Assembly: GCA_942159475.1 (NCBI GenBank)
Contig: OW804098.1
Location: forward strand, 6,362,383-6,426,382
Source: Sthenelais limicola
Taxonomy: Eukaryota > Annelida > Polychaeta > Phyllodocida > Sigalionidae
Direction of reading: 5' to 3'
Length of the DNA: 64,000 nt
Shown here: piece after piece, positions 54,515 to 64,000 of the stretch
Position numbering within the stretch: position 1 is the stretch's first letter
Layout of the letters: each line of letters opens with the position of its first letter
Made by a program: the position numbers and the translations under genes
Notes under the pieces: model-generated
Told to the model about the DNA's origin: nothing
Database searches by the model: none
Seen by the model: the letters and a program-made list of their open reading frames with translations, nothing else

Positions 54515-54720
54515 AGGGTGGTCTCCACTGGTTGCGGTGAGCTCTGCGGTAAACCTTGCGATGGTTTGTGCTGGTTCTGTAGGTGGAGAGGAGTGATGAG
54601 GTCCAGCCTTCATGGTTCACTGGCCATGCAGGCAGGACCTTGCCACTTCTCACCATCACAGCACCATCGCAAAGGCGTATAGCACAGCTTACCACAGCCA
54701 GTGGAGACCACCCTTTATGG
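54515..54720. repeat. Inverted repeat in the EXOC1 3' region
   Basis: AGGGTGGTCTCCACTGGTTG (54517) and CAGTGGAGACCACCCT (54700) are inverted, with a GCGGTAA/TTACCGC-like and CGATGG/CCATCG pair further in. This is a possible MITE of about 200 bp with AGGGTGGTCTCCACTG ends (hAT-like), lying between copies of TATGGTATCTCATT. Confidence 0.7.
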
Positions 54721-55929
54721 TATCTCATTATACGACTACTCAAATCACTAAACCATAAATATTGCTTGTGTTTTATGTAGTATATTGAAGTATGTTGTTA
54801 TGGCAATAACGCAAAAAGATCTGGTCAAAGTGTTGCTTTTCTCTGAACTTTACATAAGTACACTCTATCCACGTCCTGTAGGCAGTAATCATCAAAGCCC
54901 GCAACGGTTAACCCTATGGGGTGCCGCTGCGTACAAGACGCAGATAGAGTGTAGTGTTCATATATTACGCTTGCAAACTTATTTAATTGAATTTCTCACA
55001 GAATTTCTTTCTCAAATCAAGTATGTGAGTTTCTATCACGATCTGTAAGGAGTTTAGTGCTTCATGGTGCAACATAATTAGAAAGGGAAGCATGTGAGGG
55101 GGAGGTGTCCAGTATTCTGCAACATTTACAACGCCTATATGATCCATTATTTTGCTGCCTTAGAAGGTATGGGAATCTTATTCCCTATCATTCCATTGTA
55201 TCTGTATATAATTAATATTATACATTATAATTAGTATACATGAAGGATTGACAAACGATTATTTCTATTGGTTTTAGGACTCCATCTTAACTGAACCTCG
55301 TAAGACATGTAGGCCCTATAATTTATTTGGGTTAATTTCTTACTTTCCAGTTAGGATCTACCAAGGTATTATAGATTCAAGTTAATTTAAATGTTTTGTA
55401 CGAAATGTGTCTTCTGTAAAAATAAGTTGATTAATTAAATTGATCATTGATGAAAATTCTGCCATGTGATGAAGCATTACTGTCAACTTGTTCTGGGAGG
55501 TGGCTCTTGATTCTCTATGAACAGAATATATTGACTGGCTTAAGTAATTATATATATATTGCTATGGTACGTGAGAATAATGTATAGCTTGTTTGTATGT
55601 GTAAAGTGCAATAAATAGTGTACATAATCACATGAACTTGTTGAATTTTATTTGTAGGCTTACCTGTTTAAGTTATAAAGACAATGAACTTGGATTAATG
55701 ATAATTCGTGGTCTGATATTTATTTGAAATTTAATATCTGCAGTATTGATTCGCTTTCTGGCCACAGCAAGATGGGGAAAATATGAAAATCCAATTCAAG
55801 TCAATACTTTACAATCACAAGATCACAAGACTCCATATGAGTTACAACTAGCTTAACTTTTACTATAGCTACATACAAACCGGGAGTCTATTCAGGAGTC
55901 TTTAAGGTACTGTTCAATTTTACTGGGGT

Positions 55930-56190
55930 ATTTTCAGGGGGGCGGGGGGAGGTGGGGGTAGGGGGCATCATTTTTTGCACAGACTGAAGGGAGGCCACCT
56001 TTTTTTGTGTCGACTCTAAAAATTGGGGGCATCTCTCTCTCTCTCTTTTTTTTACAGACTCAGAACTACAATCATATAAGGGGCGAGAGGGGGGGTGGTC
56101 ATGAAATTTTGCAAGGAGGGGTGGGGGCAAGACATTTTGCACAAGACTTTAAGTGGTGGTTTTTTTTGGGGGGGGGGGGGGGGGGTCATA
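55930..56190 (+). repeat. G-rich repeats, quadruplex-prone
   Basis: Three G-rich stretches (55936-55967, 56085-56130, 56168-56185) alternate with related modules containing TTTTGCA-A-GACT-AAG. Possibly a decayed local duplication. Intergenic, between EXOC1 and the GT31 gene. Confidence 0.6.
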
Positions 56191-56249
56191 CAATTTTACA
56201 AGAATTTTTCGCAAATTCTCTACTCCCCCTCCCCAGTGGTTAATTATGA

Positions 56250-56860
56250 ACAGTCCCTAATACACAGGAAAAGTAATTATCATGTTATCTGTGGAACACC
56301 TGAACATTATACACGTACGGTACTTTTAGCCACATATTGATAAGTTAAGCTATTGATACAACGTAGGAGTAAATACCTTTTTTCAGGGAGGGGGTGGGGA
56401 GATAAATACCAGCGTTGTCAGCACTGCAGCAGGCGGGAATTCAAGGAACTAATGCATGAAACAATAGAATTCAATATATTTTGTTCAAACTTTGTATTGA
56501 GAAAGAACATGGTTGGGGGAATACAAAATGCCAAAAAAACTGGATATTATCATATTATTTTGTTGTGTTTTAGGGATGAGTGAAGTTTACTTCCCTTCAC
56601 TATTGATTTCAATGGGGGAAGCTCATTGTGATACAAGTTTAGCTGAATAACTTTTTTTTAGTTCAATGACCCCTTATTTTTTTTAATTGGGAGGGTAGAA
56701 TAATATTTATTATATCATTCATTTTTTAAGTGAACACTGGTACCTTTAACTCTTTAAAAGTTCGTTTCTAGACAACCCAGTAACCCTTGAGCCCCCTTGA
56801 GGCCTAAACCTGAAACATACAAGACCGCAGCGCCCCCGTGTGAACGGACATAAAATCAAT
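56250..56860. other. Unassigned intergenic sequence
   Basis: No gene recognised. Confidence 0.5.
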
Positions 56861-56867
56861 GGTTCGT

Positions 56868-57101
56868 GGGTCAAGTCTCCAGAAAATGTACAATTCGCCT
56901 GCACCAATCCTCTCAAATAACTCCAATTTAAGACAAAAATTAGGTTAAAAATACAGTTAAAAATAACCAGACAATTTATTGAATGAATACAATATAGAAT
57001 ATACTCAGATAAACCTAGAATTTCTCAATTCTCACTCTAATTTAGCAGAATTTGATAGATGTGTAAAACTGTAGATTGTGCATTTTCTGAAAATCTGACC
57101 C
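56868..57101 (-). mobile_element. MITE family A copy beside the GT31 promoter
   Basis: 234 bp, GGGTCAAGTCTCCAGAAAAT to TGAAAATCTGACCC, reverse orientation. It ends about 50 bp upstream of the TATA-like box of the glycosyltransferase gene. The flanks (TCGT, ATGT) match only partly. Confidence 0.88.
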
Positions 57102-57149
57102 ATGTGGCGACACCTAGTGTTTGCTTTATCAACCACGGAGCGCCACCTG

Positions 57150-57281
57150 GGGTATAAGTAGGTCACTAGGCCGTGTAACTAGGTCATACCTGCAATCAGG
57201 CCAGGTAACAGCTTGGAGCTGGAGGGGATAAAGTTACATCGATTGTCAGTCGGTAAATTATATCCGTATTTTGTCAGCATG
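57150..57281 (+). promoter_or_regulatory. Probable promoter and first exon of the GT31 gene
   Basis: A TATAAG box at 57153-57158 precedes about 100 bp of less AT-rich sequence ending in a strong donor, AGCATG/GTGAGTGAAG, at 57281/57282. The exon ends exactly after an ATG (57279-57281). Spliced directly to the acceptor at 58974, that ATG would be in frame with the glycosyltransferase ORF (M-V-L-E-M-A). The transcription start is inferred. Confidence 0.5.
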
Positions 57282-57441
57282 GTGAGTGAAGAGCAACTTT
57301 TAAGTTTTGCTTTAGTTTGTTTGTTTCTTGAAGTTGTTTTCTATTGCGAAATCTATCTTCATTAGGCCTACACATGTCTATACTGGAGAGCTCAAAGTTC
57401 AAAGACTGTATTGTTTATAAAGTTCCGTCATCGCTCGCTGC

Positions 57442-58500
57442 GTGCCGATGTATTCCAACATAGATATAAATGTTGTCTGTCTGTCACCTTCCATTGCTGT
57501 TTCCCAATTCTCTCTCTCATCCCCGAGAATATATATAACGACTGTAAGGCGAGCCATAAGATTTAAACCTATTTTAAAATTCTTTGAATTTTGCTGGATT
57601 TCAATTTCATTTCTTAAATTTAATTTTCATCTCAGGATTTTGGTTCTCTCATATATTGTCTGAATGTCATCTTTGTTACCCATGCCATTAGCTTGGCAGT
57701 ACGGTATAGAGATGACCATACTATTGATCTAGTTCTCTCACGGTTAATAGCCCTGTAAATTGTAATATTAATTAGTCTAGTAATAGGTTGTATGTTAATT
57801 CATCCTGAGGATTTTTGTGTTGGTGTTGATAATAGGAGATTTGCATGTGCACGCCACTGTAAATGTGAATATATAGCCTACATGTACGCCTACGCTATTT
57901 TTTTAATTTATTTTTATTGGCAGATATACGGTAATTTGCCAATTATGTTATGGAGTAGACAAACGTCCATCATTGATAATAATCTGATGTGTGGGGAGGT
58001 TGGAGTTGGTGTTAGACTCAGATACATCAGAAGCTGAAGATCAAATCTCGCTTAACGATCTTGTCTTGCTTCTTGTCCTGCTTCTGGCTTTAAGATGAAA
58101 TGTGTGATTACCTTCTTTCCCATAACTCCCCAAGGACCACCTGCCACTTATCCCTAACACCTGTCTGTCTGAATACCATACTGTATAACCTCCAATAAAA
58201 GTGCTACATCAATAAGAGGCAGGATATTATATTCTATACATGACAATAATTGTCACTTGACCATGGGTTACATGTAACTGAAATCTGCCAACGTTTCCCT
58301 TGGAAACGGAAATTAATTAAATTAAGCTGACACAAGTTGTGAATACTTTAAAACAGTAATAGAATAATAAATTAAATGCTTTTCGTTTTGTTTTTTTAAA
58401 AAAAGAATATTTGTAGAGACAGCGGTGTTGCCGTTGATAAATATTCCATGCTGGACAGTTGATTTTCTCTCATTCTACGCGTTGGTTATCTCATAACTCC
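57442..58500. other. Unassigned GT31 intron sequence
   Basis: No repeats or exons recognised apart from the features listed separately. Confidence 0.45.
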
Positions 58501-58504
58501 ATGA

Positions 58505-58560
58505 TTTTTTGATTTTTTTTTATTTCATTTACAGGCCAATACATTAATTACAATACATCA
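58505..58560 (-). mobile_element. Truncated LINE 3' end with poly(A)
   Basis: On the minus strand, TTGGCCTGTAAATGAAATAA followed by A-rich sequence matches the 3' terminus of the LINE at 16309-19666. A severely 5'-truncated insertion. Confidence 0.55.
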
Positions 58561-58647
58561 TTATGATGATTTTAAAAATTCTAAATGTCGCCCAAGCACG
58601 TCCCCGATTGATCAAGAATTTCACCGTTTGTTTGTTTACTATTTAAG

Positions 58648-58733
58648 GTGTAGGGATGAGATTAAAGGTGCAGCGATGGTTAGGATTCATGTACAGGAGG
58701 TTTTCCCTAAACATTCCAGCTGGTGAAGACAAG
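58648..58733 (+). promoter_or_regulatory. Possible optional 5' UTR exon of the GT31 gene
   Basis: 86 bp between an acceptor (TTTACTATTTAAG) and a donor (ACAAG/GTAAATA). If included after the ATG exon it brings a TAG immediately after ATG-GTG, so translation would then have to start at 58984. Confidence 0.35.
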
Positions 58734-58983
58734 GTAAATATATTATCATTTTATTAACCATTACTTGTAAAACTTCTTGAAATTCTATATAAATTTCTAT
58801 TATAAATTCCAAATTCTTGTTCATTAAATAAAGGTAGTGTTTCTACCTAGTCATAATTTCTTTTATGTTTACCTGTGATCACTGTAATTCCTCTAAGCTA
58901 GCCCTTCCTATTTTTCTTTTTGTAATCAAATAAATGTTTGTATTTTAAATCAACTATCATTAAAAACATTTCAGGTATTGGAG

Positions 58984-60105
58984 ATGGCATCTCCCACCAC
59001 AATAATGCACAACCTGCCCAGTAGATGGCGTAACTTACTGTGCCTTATCGGGGGCATCCTGGTGCTCATCGGCCTCTATGTGCTCCACTACATCTACTCC
59101 AAAACCCCTCTACCTGTCTATGCCTTGGACAAACTCAACATCAGGCCTTACTTCCTACCCAACCTCACATGCAACCACTGCAACAACTTCACACTCAACT
59201 ACATCGTTCATGAGAAGGCCATCTGTGATATAGAAGACAATGTCTTCCTTCTTGTTTTCCTCATTTCAAATGCTCCTAATGTCAGGGAAAGGAAAGTGGT
59301 GCGAGACACTTGGGGCGGTGTGAAAGAATACAGAGGCTACAGCGTCAAACTTTTATTCGCGTTTGGTGTGCATACGGATAAAAACTTCAACAAACAATTG
59401 GAGTTTGAGCAGGAAAAGTATGGAGATATTGTCCAAGGCAATTTTAGTGATACATATTCACACTTGACTGAAAAATCTATGATGACTTTGCGGTGGATTT
59501 CTACATATTGCCCTCAAGCTAAATACATTCTAAAAACGGATGATGACAGTTTCAACCATGTCCATAGAATAATAGATTATTTGGCCACTGTGCAAGACAT
59601 TAATTTTGTGGGAGGGTATTGTTTCACAGTCATGCCTGATAGAAGAGTGTCATCTAAATACTTCATCCCTGAGTCAGTGTATCCAGATAGATATTACCCA
59701 ACATACTGTGCAGGACCTGGGTATATTCTGTCCCAAGGAGCTGTCACTGGAATACTCAAGGTGGCGCCAAATGTCATCTATTTACCCATGGAGGATGTGT
59801 ATGTGGCAGGGATGTGCAGGGAAGCTGCTAATATCCCTTACACCAACATACAGGGCATGATTATAAGCCAGGACCAAATGCTCAAGTGTGATCTGGCAAC
59901 CTGGGCCAAGAATGCACACAATGTTGTGCCCGAGCGACAGACTGTGTTATGGAACAGAGCTAAAGAGGCCTCGTATACTGACTGTCTTACTTCTAGACTG
60001 CCTCTTGTGCTGACCTTGTTAGTCTTCTTTGCCTTCTGGGTTAAGGTACTGTTGTATGTTTTTAGGAGGAAAAATAATGCTTCTCCTGAAAAGCAAAGTG
60101 CTTGA
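58984..60105 (+). CDS. Beta-1,3-glycosyltransferase, GT31 family
   Basis: 373 codons in one exon whose acceptor is TTTCAG at 58974. It encodes a type II Golgi enzyme transferring galactose or N-acetylglucosamine from a UDP-sugar in beta-1,3 linkage. An N-terminal membrane segment lies at about residues 17-38. GT31 motifs follow: R-E-R-K-V-V-R-D-T-W-G, the metal-binding D-D-D at 186-188 within L-K-T-D-D-D-S, Y-C-A-G-P-G-Y-I-L-S, and E-D-V-Y-V-A-G-M-C with E270-D271. Sequons N-L-T, N-F-T and N-F-S are present. Unusually, a second hydrophobic stretch at about 339-360, followed by R-R-K, could span the membrane. ATG 58984 has a good context (GAGATGG), but an upstream ATG at 57279 could add four residues by splicing. 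Acceptor specificity cannot be assigned. Confidence 0.93.
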   Translation: MASPTTIMHNLPSRWRNLLCLIGGILVLIGLYVLHYIYSKTPLPVYALDKLNIRPYFLPNLTCNHCNNFTLNYIVHEKAICDIEDNVFLLVFLISNAPNVRERKVVRDTWGGVKEYRGYSVKLLFAFGVHTDKNFNKQLEFEQEKYGDIVQGNFSDTYSHLTEKSMMTLRWISTYCPQAKYILKTDDDSFNHVHRIIDYLATVQDINFVGGYCFTVMPDRRVSSKYFIPESVYPDRYYPTYCAGPGYILSQGAVTGILKVAPNVIYLPMEDVYVAGMCREAANIPYTNIQGMIISQDQMLKCDLATWAKNAHNVVPERQTVLWNRAKEASYTDCLTSRLPLVLTLLVFFAFWVKVLLYVFRRKNNASPEKQSA

Positions 60106-60680
60106 TATTGTTTCCATCATGTAAGTTTTCTGTTATAAACTTTACAACAGCAATTTGAACTGGATGGGGTAAACAAAATAGTTGGCAGTTTTTCTAGAAT
60201 ATCAGGTTTTCATCACAAAAACCATTGATTGTTAAAGTGACTAGTATAGATCTATAGTGTCCAGAACTGGTTTAGACCTATAGTGTCCAAAACTGAGTCT
60301 TATGGAAAGAGTCTTATGGAAAGGGAGAACATTTTTTGTTTACTTTTTAATATGCTAGATATTAATATATTATTGAAAGTATGAGAGCATATTAAATATA
60401 AACATATCCAGGAGAAATTAGAAGAACACAAGCCATTGGATGCCTTGACTATAACTCCATAACATCATACAATACTTCCTTCTTTATGATTATACAAAAC
60501 CAAGGTGCTTTACTCTAAATTAACTAAGCTTAGGCCAAAACATGATGGAAGGTTCTCAATAACCTAAATTTTGGGTTGTTATGTGTAGTCTTTCAGATAG
60601 AATGGATGCTTTAGTGTCACCGTTCTGTTTGGGTACAACAACTAGAGGCAAGGCCCCTGATGTTGGTATTTAGGGTCACA
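60106..60680 (+). other. GT31 3' flank, likely 3' UTR
   Basis: AT-rich. A short tandem TTAGACCTATAGTGTCC-like unit occurs at 60240-60300 (TATAGTGTCCA-AACTG twice). No clear AATAAA in the first few hundred bases; a GAATAAAAC lies at 61285. Confidence 0.4.
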
Positions 60681-60685
60681 TGTTG

Positions 60686-60871
60686 CAGACATGGCGAAAC
60701 CTGCCAGACCGCAGTCCTTGACCGGTGAAAGACATGTCGGACCGGTGAAACTAAAGTGTCTCCGGTCCGACTGTCCAGTGAAAAAGGTCTATGAAACGTT
60801 GAAAAAACCTTTGGAGGACTGGTGAAACATTAGGAGGACCGGTGAAAGTTCTAAAGTTTTTGCCATGTCTG
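60686..60871. mobile_element. MITE with 6-bp target duplication (CAGACATGG) copy 2
   Basis: 186 bp, CAGACATGGCGAAAC to AGTTTTTGCCATGTCTG, flanked by ATGTTG at 60680-60685 and 60872-60877. Same family as 41142-41357, and again a 6-bp duplication. Confidence 0.9.
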
Positions 60872-60891
60872 ATGTTGAATAATATCAAGAC

Positions 60892-61040
60892 CAGTGGTGT
60901 GCGAGTTGTATCGCCTACACTCCGACCTGCCCGACTTTCATTTTGTCAATTTTATATTATAGACCATATCTGGGGGCAGGTGAGTTTTTGAGTCGGGCAA
61001 GTGAGTTTTCATTAGTTCACTTGCCACTCACACACCACTG
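60892..61040. mobile_element. Solo MITE (CAGTGGTGTG termini)
   Basis: 149 bp between CAGTGGTGTGCGAGT and ACTCACACACCACTG, with an interior of CAAGTGAG/GGGCAG sequence. The ends resemble hAT elements; no clear flanking duplication. Confidence 0.75.
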
Positions 61041-62464
61041 GAGACCCTCTAGATGTATATATATATATATATACAAAGTGAGTTGTCCCACAGTATATGC
61101 TTTGCTTGCCAATCACTGCTCTTGGTACGTTGGGAATATTTTATACATGTAAATAATTCATTTGCTTCTCTGTATGTAGATACTTTTGAATGGGTCAATA
61201 TAACAAACCACCTATGTGCATCCTTTCTTTGGGATCATTGGCTGGTTGATAAAATGACAAAAGCCTAAATAGTGATGATACAAGAATAAAACACCTTCTT
61301 TCCCTCAAAGCTGCTACCAACAAATGAAAGAAGCCTAAATAGGTTTTTCAACAATCCTCTTCTCTAGATAAAAACATTGCTACAAATCTTTATTTAGATA
61401 TTATTCTTCGTAATTTTAATGTTTTTTTCCTAATTGATCAATTTATATACACTTCATTTAGATGGAATTTTGTAAGACACTGAACCACAGAATTGAATGT
61501 CCCCTACAGTGTAGGTGTGGCAAAAGATTTGACCACCACAAATCTACTTCACCAAACCGAGATTAGTAGATTCTACTAATTACCCCCTCTCAATTAAAGT
61601 ACCTCCCCTCTAGTGGGATTTAACTCACAATGTATGTTAAGCACCTGTGAGTATCTATATTCTATTTTTCGTAGTTTTGTCTGCAGGAATTCTTTTTCAG
61701 TACCAGTTTAAGCTATGTACATTGTACTGAGACATGATTGTTCAACTGTGGCGAGTAATAGTTGTATAACTGTGTGATTGATGCCTGACCAGTCACGGTA
61801 AGGATGTAATTGAAGTCTGACCAGTTTTGAGTGAGTGTAATTTGTATGGATGTGATTGGCAATGGTGGCTAATGTAGCAGTATAATTACTGGCCTAACAA
61901 AATCCACTGAGAGTGTATTATGGTTTGTATGGGTGTGATTGAAAGTGTGACAATTTTGAATATGTTTATTGTGTACATGTATATTCATTCTTGTAAGAGT
62001 GTAAATGTTTCTAATCAAATTTAATGTAGCACTGTTTGGACATTGTGAGTTTTAATAGGACACAGTCCATTCCAGGTATGAAATTAGTCCCTATACTATA
62101 TACCTGGATGTTTGAGGATCCAGAAAGTATCCGCACAAGGTATCCTAGGAAGTAAATGGGTTATATTTCGGAATGTTAGAGTGTTTTTATATTTAAATTT
62201 CCGACAAACTACCCTCCACCCACCCGTCGCGTTGTCCACCCCACGTCCCACCCGGGCCTCGGCGCTGTTTATTCAGTAAATAAACAGCGCTATCCATTTC
62301 GAATCCCATTTGCCGGTTACGTTGATTACGTTGAAGTGACTTCCGGCTTGTACGGAATGGAACAAGGGATCGGAATGGTCAATGGCGTGGATGTAGCTGT
62401 GTGGGTTGAGTGTGGAGGTTGAAACGAAAATGGATTGTGGAAGTGTGAGTGCCTGAATCGACAA
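61041..62464. other. Unassigned intergenic sequence
   Basis: Contains an (AT)n run at 61057-61073. Around 61850-61960 there are diverged repeats of TGTATGG-TGTGATTG. No gene recognised. Confidence 0.45.
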
Positions 62465-62753
62465 TGTAAGTACGCTAGGTTGTAGGTATAGGCCTAAACT
62501 AAGTATTCCATGCATCAATAGACATTCTCAGCGGGGAAATTATTGAATGCAGGCAGAGAAGTAACCACATGGAATAAGAGTATATATCGTTGGACACTAG
62601 TAGTCTGTGCACCGTGCGAAATTGTAAATAGAGTCATTCTGACTTCTTCCAAGGAAGAAGCGGGGGTGCCGACCGTCTAGGTAAGGTATACAAATAGTCA
62701 AGTCGCCATGTTGGTTCAAACCGGAAGTGCCGGAAGTAGTCTTTATTATGACA
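62465..62753 (-). mobile_element. Probable 3' LTR of a Gypsy-type element
   Basis: On the minus strand the segment starts TGTCATAATAAAG directly after a polypurine tract (GGGGGAAAGG, 62754-62763) and may end TACTTACA at 62465, giving TG...CA ends and 289 bp. A TATA-like GATATATACTC lies inside. The inner boundary is well supported by the polypurine tract; the outer one is a guess because the partner LTR lies outside the window. Confidence 0.6.
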
Positions 62754-62814
62754 CCTTTCCCCCAGACATAATGGGTATACATGATATACAATGTATAAAG
62801 CACATTAGCTAGAG

Positions 62815-63975
62815 GTTTAACTTTTGAACTGGTTTTACAACAAGACCACAGCGTGTGGCTGTGGCACCTGTAGCACCTATAGCAATCACTGGTGTGGTTG
62901 GTATTACTTGGGGTTGAGATTCACATGTTGGAATTATTCGTTGTACATGGCATCTGTTTTGCCTTACAATAGAACCATCATTTCGTTCCACAAAAACAGA
63001 CCTTGGTGTTTCAGCAACACCAATAACTCTACCTGGTAAGCTCTAAACCTTTTCTATCCCTGTTTTGATTCTTACATTATCTAATATCATCTGTGTCAAG
63101 GTGAGATGAGGGCTTGCCTCCATGTCTGGAGTCATAATGCTGAGCATTTTTTTCTTATATCACCTGATCATTTAACCCTACTATATGGCAATCTGGCCAT
63201 TTAGGCCCTAGGGAACTTGATAGCATAGGGACCTTTGTCCTCAAGTTTCTACCCATAAGAAGCTGAGCAGGCAGGTATCCGGTCGAGCAATGCTGTGTGG
63301 TACGGTAAGCTAGAAGACCAGACATAGGGTCCTTAAGTTTGAGAATATTCTTAGCTACCTGTACAGCTCTTTCGGGTTGCCCGTTACATTGTGCGAAATA
63401 AGGGCTACTAGTAACATGAACAAAACCCTGCCTTTTTGACTAAAGCTTGAATTTGTGTGAAGTAAATTGAGCGCCACCATCAGACACAAGCAACTCAGGA
63501 ATCTCGTAACGTGCTAACATGGAACTGAGTTCTTCAGTTATAGCAACAGTAGTAGTTTTCTTTAGTGGTGCAATCTCAATAAACCTTGAGAAATAATCTA
63601 AGACGACTAGATACATTTTCTTGTCATATTCAAAGAGATCAGTACCCAACATCTGCCAAGGGCGTTGGGGTATTGGAGTAGACATCAAAGGCTCTTTTAT
63701 CTGAAAAGGTGGATCATATCATTTATTTGTGTAGTGATACCTGGCCCCCAAACAGACATATTTGCTCGCTCCCTACCTTTGTTGAGACCTTGGTGTCCAT
63801 GTATTGTGGACAGTATTTCTTTTCACATTCTTTCTGGTATTACAATCCGATTATTGTACACAAGTAGACCATCAACAATTGAAAAATGACCACGAAATTT
63901 GTGATACAGTTTTGCATCTATACTCATTGAGTTCTGGTGGGCTGGCCGACCAGTCTTTGTATACTCAAAAACAAC
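62815..63975 (-). pseudogene. Decayed Ty3/Gypsy-type integrase region
   Basis: Reading the minus strand from the right edge, a zinc-binding-like H-G-H-Q-G-L-N-K segment is followed by an integrase core (W-Q-M-L-G-T-D-L-F, D-Y-F-S-R, V-S-D-G-G-A-Q-F). In later frames come the G-Q-P-E-R region carrying the third acidic residue and a C-terminal G-R-V-I-G-V domain. Stops interrupt it near 63805 and at 63437-63439, so it is inactive. The upstream gag, protease and RT would lie beyond the window. Confidence 0.8.
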
Positions 63976-64000
63976 GCTAAGATCCTCATCACATTGAGTA

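Larger units (their letters stand above)
53743..55635 (+). terminator. EXOC1: EXOC1 3' UTR and polyadenylation signal
   Basis: The first convincing signal is AATAAA at 55610-55615 followed by a T-rich stretch (GAACTTGTTGAATTTTATTT), giving a 3' UTR of about 1.9 kb. The end is inferred; earlier sites are possible. Confidence 0.5.

Noticed and set aside
59606..59860. 84-codon plus-strand ORF inside the GT31 gene
   Set aside because: It is in an alternative frame of the glycosyltransferase coding region.
62465..64000. Intact endogenous retrovirus
   Set aside because: Only an integrase region and one LTR are in view, stops interrupt the frame, and no envelope gene lies between integrase and LTR.

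Overview
The window is nuclear DNA from an animal, most likely a marine invertebrate. It is AT-rich, has GT-AG introns of 0.1 to 13 kb, carries metazoan genes (a kindlin, an exocyst subunit, a family-31 glycosyltransferase), and is dense in small DNA transposons, LINE copies and tandem repeats. The species cannot be named from the sequence alone.

Layout. (1) 1-16 kb: the 5' part of a kindlin (FERMT) gene on the minus strand. Its first two coding exons, at 2747-2885 and 12-233, encode the start of the F0 domain. A probable non-coding first exon and promoter lie near 15.8-16.0 kb. The long first intron is packed with MITEs. (2) 16.3-26 kb: a retroelement field. It holds a nearly full-length LINE with one intact 984-codon ORF (minus strand), a CR1/Rex-like C-terminal fragment and two Tx1/L1-like C-terminal relics. 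A short open segment at 20221 may be an orphan first exon. (3) 26.6-55.6 kb: a complete EXOC1 (Sec3) gene on the plus strand. I could assemble 23 coding exons with consistent phases into a 902-residue protein. (4) 57.1-60.1 kb: a beta-1,3-glycosyltransferase (GT31) gene with its coding region in one main exon and an unusual C-terminal hydrophobic segment. (5) 62.4-64 kb: the 3' end of a decayed Ty3/Gypsy-type LTR retrotransposon (minus strand), cut by the window edge.

The genes do not form a functional cluster. Kindlin acts at integrin adhesions, EXOC1 tethers secretory vesicles at the plasma membrane, and the GT31 enzyme acts in the Golgi. The most striking structure is inside EXOC1. At four exon 3' ends the last coding bases have been tandemly copied together with the 5' splice site, up to 16 times at exon 22, and the end of the last coding exon has been copied into the 3' UTR. 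A second strong signal is a MITE family of about 235 bp with GGGTCAG...CTGACCC ends. It has around 17 full or partial copies here, and the clearest are flanked by 4-bp target duplications.
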